Below, piece after piece: positions 35,694 to 43,572 of a stretch of DNA of 64,000 nt. The notes beneath the pieces are model-generated. The model was not told where the DNA came from, made no database searches, and saw nothing but the letters and a program-made list of their open reading frames with translations. A program made the position numbers and the translations under genes. The stretch's first letter is position 1. Every line of letters begins with the position of its first letter. The DNA is from Leptospira sp. WS39.C2 (lineage in GTDB: Bacteria; Spirochaetota; Leptospiria; Leptospirales; Leptospiraceae), in assembly GCF_040833965.1 (NCBI RefSeq), contig NZ_CP162143.1:124001-188000 (forward strand), written 5' to 3'.

Positions 35694-36065
35694 TTATCTC
35701 AATTTTACAAAGATCCAACTTGTATTTGTCCCTTTGTCATGATACAAATGAATGACAACATTCGTTGGTTTCATCTTGTACGTAAAAACATAATTGAAGG
35801 CAATATCCAAATCACCTGAAATCATTCCTTCTTTGAATCTTCCATAAAAAATTCTGTTGTTTGTACAAATTGCTACTTCTGTGAAAAAGTTTTTCCCTAC
35901 AGCAGTTTGGATTGGAACATTTGCAAGTTCTGATTCGTATTTGTTGTATAGTAAAATTTTACCAGATTCATCAACCTTTACAATTCCAAAAGGGTAAGAA
36001 TCTGCTTCTGATTGGCTAAGGGTACCTAGTTTTCCTAGAATATTTGGGTCTATAAATTTGCTCAT
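35694..36065 (-). CDS. pyp: Photoactive yellow protein (PYP) homologue
   Basis: 123 residues, nearly the 125 of Halorhodospira PYP, and alignable by eye without gaps over most of its length (offset two). Shared patterns are VGKNFF, FYGRFKEG, the strand F-x-Y-x-M-x-P-T and the ending WIFVK. The chromophore cysteine is kept (Cys67 = Cys69 of PYP, in VAICTNN). So are Tyr40 (Tyr42), Glu44 (Glu46) and Met98 (Met100). Thr50 and Arg52 are replaced by Ala48 and Val50, which may shift colour or kinetics. PYP binds p-coumaric acid by a thioester and senses blue light. The start ATG has AGGA nine bases before it. It is the second gene after the coiled-coil gene (26-base gap). Confidence 0.88.
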   Translation of the reverse strand: MSKFIDPNILGKLGTLSQSEADSYPFGIVKVDESGKILLYNKYESELANVPIQTAVGKNFFTEVAICTNNRIFYGRFKEGMISGDLDIAFNYVFTYKMKPTNVVIHLYHDKGTNTSWIFVKLR

Positions 36066-36091
36066 TAACTTCGTTCCTATTCGAATGTTTT

Positions 36092-36496
36092 TTAGGTTTC
36101 GTATTCTGAATACATTGAGTTTAATTGTTCTTCCATTCCGCGGATGAGCGCAATCACCTCAGTAATAGAACTGGTTTTGGTTTCCTGAAACAATAACTCT
36201 TTTTCCGCATATAAATCAGAGATCTGTTCTTCTATTGAGTGGAGCTCTATAGAGTTTGACGATGCCACGGAGGGATTCGTCACAGAAATTTCCTTCTCTG
36301 CGTATAAGTCTTCCACTTGCATCACCAAGTCTTTTGTGACTTCTATGAGGCTAGTTACATCTTCTGCACCTCGGACTTGATTTCGAACCAGTTCGTTGAT
36401 CCAATAAATGACAGAATTTTGTGATTTCGCTTTTTCTAAACGTAACCGTTCGGAAAGCGGATAATGTTCTTCAATTTCCCTTTTCGTAAATATCAT
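36092..36496 (-). CDS. Small triple-repeat coiled-coil protein, operon partner of PYP
   Basis: 134 residues, no signal peptide or membrane segment. After an N-terminal part (EEHYPLSERLRLEKAKSQ) come three related helical repeats: QVEDLYAEKEIS (near 72-83), QISDLYAEKELL (near 98-109) and EQLNSMYSEYE at the C-terminus. Each has the D/S-hydrophobic-Y-A/S-E core, and they are spaced by short linkers. The composition (Glu, Leu, Ser) predicts a cytosolic coiled-coil. It precedes pyp by 26 bases on the same strand, so both are made together. It diverges from the receptor gene by 76 bases. I recognise no family; a structural link between PYP and the receptor is a guess from context. Confidence 0.7.
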   Translation of the reverse strand: MIFTKREIEEHYPLSERLRLEKAKSQNSVIYWINELVRNQVRGAEDVTSLIEVTKDLVMQVEDLYAEKEISVTNPSVASSNSIELHSIEEQISDLYAEKELLFQETKTSSITEVIALIRGMEEQLNSMYSEYET

Positions 36497-36572
36497 AGTC
36501 TAACCATTAGATGTTTTTTTTGGATCCAATACGTCAAAAAAATAAGAAATCAAACAAATTTTAGGGAATTCA

Positions 36573-37808
36573 ATGCCAAAACAACAGAACTTTAACGAAA
36601 AAGAGGGATTTTATACCCGTTTGGTTTGGAACGATTCTATTCATTTCAGTTTTTCCATTCTCCTACTTGGTTTCTTTGCTCTCCAATTAAATTATGGACT
36701 GATACCGTTATTTGTTCAAAATTCCATATTAGGAATTTTTTTCATTACATTAGTATTCCTTTTTTTTCGAATGATCCAAAATAAAAAAATACTAAAATAC
36801 CAAATGGGATCGAATTCTTTAAAAACTGATCCCGTACTTTTACTTTCAGGATATGGAATCGACATCAACGATTATTCTGAGACATTGTTGGATACATGTT
36901 CAGATTTACAAAAGAGGTTGGACGCGATTGGGAACCATATAACCGAACTCAATCTGAAACTGCAAACAACAGGTAATGATATAGACCGAGTTTATCAAAT
37001 TGTATCTCAACTTGCCTCAGAAGAAGTAAAACTGATGGAAGCGGTTGGCAAAACATCAGAAGAAATCAATATCATGTTTGAAATCGTCAACATTGTCATT
37101 GCAGAAATTCAAAGTCGAAATGAAACGATGGAAAATTTAGTGAATCTAAGCCAAGACGGAAGAAAAAAAGTTAACGATACAAATACCACCATCCAAAGGA
37201 TCAGTGAATCGTCTGGCAACATTTTAAAACTCATCGATTTTATCAATGGTGTCTCCAAACAAACAAACCTACTTGCCATCAATGCCGCAATAGAAGCCAC
37301 TCACTCTGGAACTGAAGGAAAAGGTTTTACAGTCATTGCCGACGAAATCAAAAATCTATCGACGGTTACTGCAAACAACGCCAAACAAATATCAAAAATA
37401 TTAAATGAAAATGTAAATGATTATAAACGAGCAGAAAAATTAGGAATCGAATCTGGAGACGCATTTCAATTCATTGCGGGTGAGATCCATATTGTCCATG
37501 GTACCATTGCAGAAGTTGTACAATCCATCCAAGAATTAAAATCAAGAGGTGGAGCAATTCTTTCAAAAGCAAAAACATTAGATGATGTAGCAGAACGTGT
37601 GAGAGATACATCTGGGGAAGTTTATGGTGAAATTGTAACCATCAATACCAATTTGGAAGAAATCCAAACCTTATCTAATACGATCCATCATGAATGTGAA
37701 GAAATTCGGTCTGCACAACAAGCAATCCTAAAAACCACAGAAATACTAAAATCACAAATCCAAAGTATCCATAATGAAACCGATAAACTCTTACTTTTAG
37801 AAAACTGA
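36573..37808 (+). CDS. Methyl-accepting chemotaxis-type receptor without external domain
   Basis: 411 residues. Two TM helices (about 23-41 and 49-68) are separated by only a few residues, so no periplasmic sensor exists. The cytoplasmic part is a long helical signalling domain. The hairpin tip is NLLAINAAIEATHSGTEGKGF (about residues 232-252), a clear but variant form of the MCP motif, with ATHSG where AARAG is usual. No HAMP domain is obvious. Signals must come from the membrane or from a cytosolic partner. It diverges from the coiled-coil/pyp operon, which is the reason to propose that PYP feeds this receptor. The hotdog-protein gene follows after 42 bases and is probably co-transcribed. 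Confidence 0.85.
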   Translation: MPKQQNFNEKEGFYTRLVWNDSIHFSFSILLLGFFALQLNYGLIPLFVQNSILGIFFITLVFLFFRMIQNKKILKYQMGSNSLKTDPVLLLSGYGIDINDYSETLLDTCSDLQKRLDAIGNHITELNLKLQTTGNDIDRVYQIVSQLASEEVKLMEAVGKTSEEINIMFEIVNIVIAEIQSRNETMENLVNLSQDGRKKVNDTNTTIQRISESSGNILKLIDFINGVSKQTNLLAINAAIEATHSGTEGKGFTVIADEIKNLSTVTANNAKQISKILNENVNDYKRAEKLGIESGDAFQFIAGEIHIVHGTIAEVVQSIQELKSRGGAILSKAKTLDDVAERVRDTSGEVYGEIVTINTNLEEIQTLSNTIHHECEEIRSAQQAILKTTEILKSQIQSIHNETDKLLLLEN

Positions 37809-37850
37809 AAACAAGTAGACCATTTGTTCTATTTGTAAAAAAATGGAAGA

Positions 37851-38345
37851 ATGAGAAATAGAACAGCATTACTCGAATATAAGGTCCACCCTCTTTGGAA
37901 ATTTTTAGAGGAAACTTACGGATTTGAAGAAGCCTTTCGTATTTTCAAACCATACGAAGGGGCCAACATTTTACCCAAGTTGGTAGATCAAAATACAATG
38001 GTAGTATCGATGCCACTGGTTTTATCCAATACAAATTATGTTGGGACACATTTTGGTGGTTCCTTGTATTCGATGTGTGATCCCTTTTTTATGTTCTTGT
38101 TAATGTTAAATTTGGGAAAAGATTATATGGTTTGGGACAAAGGTGCAAAAATAGATTTTGTTAAACCAGGAGAAGGTACGGTCACCGCAACCTTCCACCT
38201 ACCCAATTCAGAATTTGAAGAAATCAAAACTATTTTACAAAAAGAGAAAAAAACGATCCGTACTTACGAAGTCGAAGTTCTTGGTGAAGATGGGAAAACA
38301 GTTGCGAAAATCATAAAAGATTTGTACATCCGTAGGCTCACTTAA
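37851..38345 (+). CDS. DUF4442-type hotdog-fold protein (thioesterase-like)
   Basis: 164 residues. The centre reads LSNTNYVGTHFGGSLYSMCDPFFMFLLML, the hotdog helix with GTHFGGS, and then KDYMVWDKGAKIDFVKPGEGTVTATFHL, matching DUF4442/PaaI-like thioesterases. The catalytic Asp is probably the one in MCDPFF. Such proteins hydrolyse or bind acyl/aryl-CoA or carrier thioesters. Its place behind the receptor and near a carrier-fused ligase could mean it recycles a mis-loaded p-coumaroyl thioester, but it might also serve ordinary lipid metabolism. The ATG start has little ribosome-site support. A strong terminator follows. Confidence 0.65.
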   Translation: MRNRTALLEYKVHPLWKFLEETYGFEEAFRIFKPYEGANILPKLVDQNTMVVSMPLVLSNTNYVGTHFGGSLYSMCDPFFMFLLMLNLGKDYMVWDKGAKIDFVKPGEGTVTATFHLPNSEFEEIKTILQKEKKTIRTYEVEVLGEDGKTVAKIIKDLYIRRLT

Positions 38346-38379
38346 AAATACAAATACATAACTTAGTTAGTCATTTCTA

Positions 38380-38413
38380 TGTGCCAATAGGACCAAAGTT
38401 TTGGCACATTTTT
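38380..38413. terminator. Bidirectional-type terminator between convergent genes
   Basis: TGTGCCAA (38380-38387) pairs with TTGGCACA (38401-38408), followed by TTTTT on the plus strand. It ends the receptor/hotdog unit. Confidence 0.8.
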
Positions 38414-38418
38414 AACCA

Positions 38419-40497
38419 TTAAAATTGGATCCTTCCGATACTATCAAATTGAGATTTAGGCAAACGAAATTCCAATTTTGATCTAGACTGGATCCGTAGG
38501 AAACTTGCTCCATTGGGAGCTTCTCCATTCCAAGTATAACCCGATTTTGTTTCCGTAAATAACTCTTGTTTGATCCGATTTCGATCTACATTCAAAAATA
38601 TAATTTCGACAAGTGAAGATTTAAAATTTGTTTCTAAAAAAATCCGACCGTTCCGTAACCCATTGGCATCTACCAATTTCCATTCCCAAACTTTACCATG
38701 AAATTCATATTCATAGTTAGGTGATTTTGGAGGTAATGTATAGGCAATTTGATATTCTTTGAATTCATTTTTTCGAAACTCAGATCCAATTCCAAGAGAT
38801 AGGAATTTTTGTGATTGGAACAAACTATAATTAAGTGGGAGACCAATCGAAAGGATGAGTAACAAAGGTGAAAACCAAATCGTTTTTCTATATTTATCAA
38901 AACTCGGCGAAAAACCTGTTCCTTTTTCACCAAGTAATACTAAATAAAAACAAATAAATGCCCCATCTGAATTTTGAATTTGGACTCCAAATAAAAATGG
39001 AATCAGAAGTAAGATGGCTTGTTTCCAAAGCCCTCTTTCCCAAAGGAAAATCCCAATAAAAAATAGAAATACAAAAGCACCGAGAATCCCTAAATCATAC
39101 AAAATCCAATGGTAAAATGTGGGAGGGAAATCAATGAATGGAATGTATTTGTTTGTGGCTACATGAGATGGAGACAATAAATACAATGGGAAGGATCCAA
39201 TTCCATTGCCCATCCATAGATTCTCTTTAATCCCAGAATTGGCAACTCGGATCAGCTCCAATCGTACTAAATCCAAATGTTGGAATGCTATATCAGAATT
39301 CTGTGGAAAAGAGTTTAGGAATAACATAAACCTTTTTGCTAAAACAACAAGCCCCCATTCTTTCGAAATCAGACTCAATCCATAAAGCGTCAGACAACCT
39401 AACACTGGTAAAAAAAGGTACATACCAATTCTTGTCAAAATTTTGTGTTTAGGTGATACGATCCAAATTTCTGTTAATTGTTGGATCATACCAATAGAAA
39501 TCATCAAACTCCAAATGATCCAAAATGCTTTCCCTTGTTTTAAACCCAACCATGAAATGAAAACAAATGATAAAATTAGGAGTATCAAACTAAATCGTTC
39601 TTTTGACATTCGCCAAATATGCATTAGTTTACTGATCCATAAAAACCCTAATACTGGCAAAAGCCAAGAAGCAGAACCTGAATCTTGGAAAAACCCAGTG
39701 GTACGACCCGCTTCCACACTCAACAATGTACCTTTTGCAAAAAAATCCAAACTCCAAATAGATTGGATGAACATTACAAGTAAATTGATTCCAAAACCTA
39801 AAAACAGCCCAAACCGAACTTGTTCCGATAAACTATCTTTGGAAGGAGTAGGCATTGACCTTTCTTCCGAAAAAAAATAAAGAATTACAAGCGTTAGCGG
39901 AATAAGAATTTTACAAGCGAGGCCCATCGCTTCCCTAGAAGAAAGGTTGGGATAGTATAAAAATTCTTGGATCCCAAGGCTTGTAAAAAGTCCCATCCCT
40001 TGGAACTGCAAAAAACTCAAAATCATTAGGCATAAAATAAAAAACAAAAATCCAAAATAAGTAGAATACCAAATCGGGAGATTCGACTTACCCGTTGGAT
40101 TTCGGATCATCCAATCCGTTATGATTTGTTCCGATTGTTTGGGTAAGGCAGTTTCATTTCTACCGAGAAGTACAAGTAAGGTTTCCCTAACCCAAATCCC
40201 TAGAATGGAACCAAGGAATAGTCCCACCAATTGGTATGAGCCAACCATTGGAATCCCAGAAAGGTAAGGCAATCGGACAAAGGTAATGGCAGCCATACTT
40301 GTCCAGACTCTCCCCCATTTCCTTTGGTACAATTGTGGAAAAAATCCAAACGAAAACTGGAGTAAAAACGAAGGGTAAAAAAATTCAGAAGGAACCGGTT
40401 CCACATACCGGTGTAAGTTCCATACGAGTAAACTCGCTCCAAAGAAAAAAACTAAGTCAAGGATTGGTAAAGAACGTAACCGGTCTAAAAATCTCAC
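38419..40497 (-). CDS. Polytopic membrane protein resembling O-antigen ligase/polymerase (Wzy_C-like)
   Basis: 692 residues with about 13 hydrophobic helices in the first 550 residues and a soluble C-terminal region of about 120. A large external loop near 415-465 carries NLWMGNGIGSFPLYL and then FPPTFYHWILYDLGILG. This has the layout of the Wzy_C ligase motif (G-x-G near a loop, then H-x-x followed by E/D-x-G-hydrophobic-G), so a lipopolysaccharide O-antigen ligase or polymerase is likely. The C-terminal beta-rich domain is unusual for that family. It stands alone; no glycosyltransferase genes flank it. Start ATG at 40497, family size variable. Confidence 0.55.
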   Translation of the reverse strand: MRFLDRLRSLPILDLVFFFGASLLVWNLHRYVEPVPSEFFYPSFLLQFSFGFFPQLYQRKWGRVWTSMAAITFVRLPYLSGIPMVGSYQLVGLFLGSILGIWVRETLLVLLGRNETALPKQSEQIITDWMIRNPTGKSNLPIWYSTYFGFLFFILCLMILSFLQFQGMGLFTSLGIQEFLYYPNLSSREAMGLACKILIPLTLVILYFFSEERSMPTPSKDSLSEQVRFGLFLGFGINLLVMFIQSIWSLDFFAKGTLLSVEAGRTTGFFQDSGSASWLLPVLGFLWISKLMHIWRMSKERFSLILLILSFVFISWLGLKQGKAFWIIWSLMISIGMIQQLTEIWIVSPKHKILTRIGMYLFLPVLGCLTLYGLSLISKEWGLVVLAKRFMLFLNSFPQNSDIAFQHLDLVRLELIRVANSGIKENLWMGNGIGSFPLYLLSPSHVATNKYIPFIDFPPTFYHWILYDLGILGAFVFLFFIGIFLWERGLWKQAILLLIPFLFGVQIQNSDGAFICFYLVLLGEKGTGFSPSFDKYRKTIWFSPLLLILSIGLPLNYSLFQSQKFLSLGIGSEFRKNEFKEYQIAYTLPPKSPNYEYEFHGKVWEWKLVDANGLRNGRIFLETNFKSSLVEIIFLNVDRNRIKQELFTETKSGYTWNGEAPNGASFLRIQSRSKLEFRLPKSQFDSIGRIQF

Positions 40498-40652
40498 GAT
40501 AGAAAGAGTTTAAGGAACGGTATGACGAATCAAATGTATTTTCAATTGGGAAGAGAATTAGAAGGAGATTGCATGTAAAGAAATGCGAAAAAAAGAGTAA
40601 TGGAGAAAGAAGGACGAGTGGTGAATTGACCTTTCGGATTTTGGAATAATTC

Positions 40653-40675
40653 GATTCTCTCTAGTCGAGAGAATC
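40653..40675 (-). terminator. Terminator-like hairpin overlapping the dksA-like stop codon
   Basis: GATTCTCTC and GAGAGAATC form a perfect 9-bp stem with a five-base loop that contains the TAG stop of the gene. The T-run after it is weak. Confidence 0.5.
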
Positions 40676-41125
40676 TACATCCATTCCAGTTGTGGGGTAC
40701 GCCGAAAGAGAATCCATTCGGTAACCACCAGCGCGGTTACGGCTTTTCGCCATTTGTTCCGCAAATTCTACAGTGAATCTTGTCCACGGGATTGCTTTGA
40801 GTCTTGCAAGAGGGATTTTTTTCTTTGTCCCTTCACAGATTCCATAGGTTCCGTTTTCAATTTTCTCTAAAGCGAGTTCGATCTCACGTAGAGTCTCAAT
40901 TTCGTTTTCAGTCAAAACAGAAGTGAGCGCTTCTGAATTGAGTTCGGATGCGATGTCTGCAATATCTCCCATTTCCTTGAGGCCAGAAGGAGAACTTGTG
41001 TCTTCCCACTGGTTGAGTTTGATGAGAAGAGATTCTTTTTTCTCTTGGAGGAGCTCACGCACCTCTTCGATGAACTTCTTGTCGACTCCCTTTTCGGCGG
41101 AGGATTTTGCAGCTGGTTTAGGCAT
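40661..41125 (-). CDS. TraR/DksA-family regulator lacking the zinc cysteines
   Basis: 154 residues from ATG at 41125, which has AAGGA six bases upstream; longer starts are not supported. A coiled-coil arm (about 20-95) has KEMGDIADIASELNSEAL at its turn, where DksA has its catalytic acidic tip. The globular part reads IELALEKIENGTYGICEGTKKKIPLARLKAIPW. Only one of the four zinc cysteines remains (CEGT), and the second pair is replaced by RFTVEFAEQ. This cysteine-poor form is known in the family. DksA-like proteins enter the RNA polymerase secondary channel. It starts eight bases after the rpmG stop and is co-transcribed with it. Confidence 0.75.
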   Translation of the reverse strand: MPKPAAKSSAEKGVDKKFIEEVRELLQEKKESLLIKLNQWEDTSSPSGLKEMGDIADIASELNSEALTSVLTENEIETLREIELALEKIENGTYGICEGTKKKIPLARLKAIPWTRFTVEFAEQMAKSRNRAGGYRMDSLSAYPTTGMDVDSLD

Positions 41126-41133
41126 CTTATTCC

Positions 41134-41295
41134 TTAGACTTTGGATTCCTTGTGATCCGTATGTGATTTGCAATATTTGCAATATTTTTTTGTCACAAGT
41201 TTTTCCGACTTTGTCTTTTTATTCTTAGTCTGGAAGTAATTTGACCGCCCAGGTATCGCACATGGGACACAGGTTAGTTTTATGATTTCTCTCAT
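41134..41295 (-). CDS. rpmG: Ribosomal protein bL33
   Basis: 53 codons on the reverse strand from ATG at 41295, a short gene easily missed. It reads MREIIKLTCVPCAIPGR, then NYFQTKNKKT, KLVTKKYCKYCKSHTDHKES. This matches bL33, including the CxxC pair near residues 9-12 and the second CKYC at 39-42, so the zinc-binding form is encoded. It is part of the large ribosomal subunit. Eight bases separate its stop from the DksA-like start, whose ribosome site AAGGA overlaps the rpmG stop codon. A TTGACT hexamer lies upstream near 41330, but the rest of the promoter is unclear. Confidence 0.93.
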   Translation of the reverse strand: MREIIKLTCVPCAIPGRSNYFQTKNKKTKSEKLVTKKYCKYCKSHTDHKESKV

Positions 41296-41329
41296 AATTT
41301 ATGCCATGACGTACCGACCCCATATATAG

Positions 41330-42274
41330 TCAATTCACAATAGCGGGTTTTTTCGGCTCTCTTCGAAAATAGGTCGCAAAGAGACTCCCCAAGAGCGAAT
41401 GTGTCAGGCTCGAGAGAGCACTCGGTATCGCTGTGCTCGGATCGAGAAAATGGGTTTTAGCAAGCACTGCCCCAAGCCCTGAATTCTGCATCCCCACCTC
41501 AATGGAGATGGTTTGGGAAATTTTTGCATCACGTGTCAACACCCAGGCAAAAATTCCGCCGAATCCAAACCCACCTAAATGCAAAAAGACCACGGCAAAG
41601 AAGATTCGGTAGTCAGAAGTTAAGATGGTTTCTTTCCCACTGGCAATGATGGAAGCCACAATCATCGCAATGAGGAGTACAGAAAGTACGGGGAATACAT
41701 CCTTTGTTTTCTCGGTAACCTTTGGGAAAAAAGATTTGAGAAAAAGACCAAGACCAACGGGTAGAAGGATGACTTGGAAGGTGGTAAGAACAAGACCCAA
41801 ACGATCAATCTCCAACCGACTCCCTATGAAAAAAGCAACAAGGGCTGGTGTGAACGCAATTCCAAGGATTGTGGAAACGGATGTAAGTGTGACACTGAGG
41901 GGAACATTGGCCTTTGCAAGAAATGTGATGACGTTTGATGCGGTTCCTCCCGGGCAACAAGAAACAAGGATGAGTCCCACTGCATAGACTTCTGGTAAAT
42001 CGAACCAATACCCAAGTGAATAACCTAACAAAGGCATAATGGAATATTGCAATGTTGTACCAATAAGAATTGGTTTTGGTTGTCTAAAGATCCTAAGGAA
42101 GTCTTCTACTTCCAAAGAGAGCCCCATCCCAAGCATGATGAGACCTAAACTATAGGTAATCCAATGGCCCTTAAACCAAACCAGTTTTTCAGGTTCTAAA
42201 AATCCAAACCCAGCAATTCCTAACAATACAAGAGGAAAGGCGTTTACAATTAATTTTGAGAGATGAGTTAACAC
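41330..42274 (-). CDS. Bile acid:sodium symporter (BASS) family transporter
   Basis: 314 residues with about nine to ten TM helices. The family pattern is visible: MGLSLEVEDFLRIFRQPKPIL, then LVSCCPGGTASNVITFLAKANVPLSVTLT, the crossover-helix and sodium-site region, and later IEVGMQNSGLGAVLA, the second crossover. Bacterial BASS proteins carry organic anions such as pantoate, pyruvate or bile acids with sodium; the substrate here is unknown. The gene ends 34 bases before the rpmG start on the same strand. It follows the aminotransferase gene by 40 bases, so those two may form a unit. Confidence 0.85.
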   Translation of the reverse strand: MLTHLSKLIVNAFPLVLLGIAGFGFLEPEKLVWFKGHWITYSLGLIMLGMGLSLEVEDFLRIFRQPKPILIGTTLQYSIMPLLGYSLGYWFDLPEVYAVGLILVSCCPGGTASNVITFLAKANVPLSVTLTSVSTILGIAFTPALVAFFIGSRLEIDRLGLVLTTFQVILLPVGLGLFLKSFFPKVTEKTKDVFPVLSVLLIAMIVASIIASGKETILTSDYRIFFAVVFLHLGGFGFGGIFAWVLTRDAKISQTISIEVGMQNSGLGAVLAKTHFLDPSTAIPSALSSLTHSLLGSLFATYFRREPKKPAIVN

Positions 42275-42314
42275 GATAATTGAAAATAGTCCCCGATCCT
42301 AAAATCCTTTCAGA

Positions 42315-43517
42315 TTACACTAAATCCAAATAAGATTGTAAATAGGTTTTCACACGATTTATATGTTCTCCTTCAATTCCTATATGAGGTGCCATCCGAA
42401 GTCGCCCCAACCGAACCGCTGTGATGATTCCATTTTGTTTCAGATGGGCCTGGATGGCTTCTGGTTGGAATTTTTTAGGGTCTTTGTGCCCTGTAATGGC
42501 GAGAATTCCTGTTTTGACATCAGGGAAAGCATCTGATTCTAAAGAAAATCCTAACTCGTGTAACATGTCTTTTAACATCCCTGCTACTTCATAGATCCTT
42601 TCCTGGACACGTGAAAATCCAAGTGTGGACAACATTTTGAGTGAGGCATAAAAATAAATCCAATCATTGAAATTAATTGTACTTTGTTCAAATTGTTCTG
42701 CTGCGGGTTTCCATTCATCGCGGTATGGAAAATAATTGGAATCGTTTACGACACTTGCTTGTCCTTTGAAAACCAATTGGAAACCTTTTGATTCTTCTTT
42801 GGAAATGTAAATGACACCAAGTCCCAGAGGACCAAGTAACCATTTCCAAGCAGCAAAGGCACAAAATGCTACCTTTGTTTTAGAAAAGTCAAGGGGGATA
42901 TGGCCAACTGCTTGGCTTCCGTCAATCACAAGTTTAGTTCCAAAACTTTCACATAATTTAGAAACTGCATCCATATCAAACACTACTCCCGTGCACCAGT
43001 GAACAGGTGATAGGCTAAGGAGAAACACATCATTTTTTTCTAATTCTTGTTTTAGATTTTCTAAAAATTCCGTTGGTGTTTTGCCAACTTTGATAAACTC
43101 TAAACTCACACCTTTGTTTTGCCAATGTTCCCAAGGGTATACATTACTTGGGTATTCATTTTCCAAAACCAAAATCCGTTTGCCTTTGGGGATTTGGATG
43201 CTATGAGAATAAAAATTCATCCCCTCACTGGTGTTATGTACAATTCCAATCTCTGTGGGATCACAATGTAATATTTCCGCAAGATAACCACGAATTTCTT
43301 TTTTGATTACGGGTTCCGAAAAATTAGGAGTGAAGATCCCCATTTTTGCATATTCTTGTAAGTAGACATTCATCACTTCAATGGCATAGGTCGAAACAGG
43401 AGTGGTTCCACAATAGTTCAACCAAACCGATTCTTTTTGTACGGGGAAATACTCGGAAATGCCTTTCCAGTTTGAAAATTGGGGAAAAGAAGGGATCACT
43501 GATGGAGATTGGGACAT
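42315..43517 (-). CDS. Class V PLP-dependent aminotransferase (SufS/CsdA-like fold)
   Basis: 400 residues. PLP-site residues are seen: His in LSPVHWCTG near 175, Asp in LVIDGSQAVGHIPLD near 200, and Lys in FAAWKWLLGPLGLGV near 230. The HNTSEGMNF motif near 105 binds phosphate. The fold is that of cysteine desulfurases and kynureninases, but the Cys-containing active loop of SufS is not evident, and the partner SUF genes are absent. So it may be an isopenicillin-epimerase-like or other aminotransferase. ATG start. It lies before the BASS transporter on the same strand and diverges from alr by 55 bases. Confidence 0.8.
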   Translation of the reverse strand: MSQSPSVIPSFPQFSNWKGISEYFPVQKESVWLNYCGTTPVSTYAIEVMNVYLQEYAKMGIFTPNFSEPVIKKEIRGYLAEILHCDPTEIGIVHNTSEGMNFYSHSIQIPKGKRILVLENEYPSNVYPWEHWQNKGVSLEFIKVGKTPTEFLENLKQELEKNDVFLLSLSPVHWCTGVVFDMDAVSKLCESFGTKLVIDGSQAVGHIPLDFSKTKVAFCAFAAWKWLLGPLGLGVIYISKEESKGFQLVFKGQASVVNDSNYFPYRDEWKPAAEQFEQSTINFNDWIYFYASLKMLSTLGFSRVQERIYEVAGMLKDMLHELGFSLESDAFPDVKTGILAITGHKDPKKFQPEAIQAHLKQNGIITAVRLGRLRMAPHIGIEGEHINRVKTYLQSYLDLV

Positions 43518-43572
43518 GTAAAAATAGAAATATCTGAAGCGACAGAAGAGAAAAGTAAAAAAAAATGGGACC

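Noticed and set aside
36506..36537. Promoter TTGACG/TCTAAT for the coiled-coil/pyp operon
   Set aside because: The spacer is 20 bases, too long for a confident call, so it is not listed as a feature.
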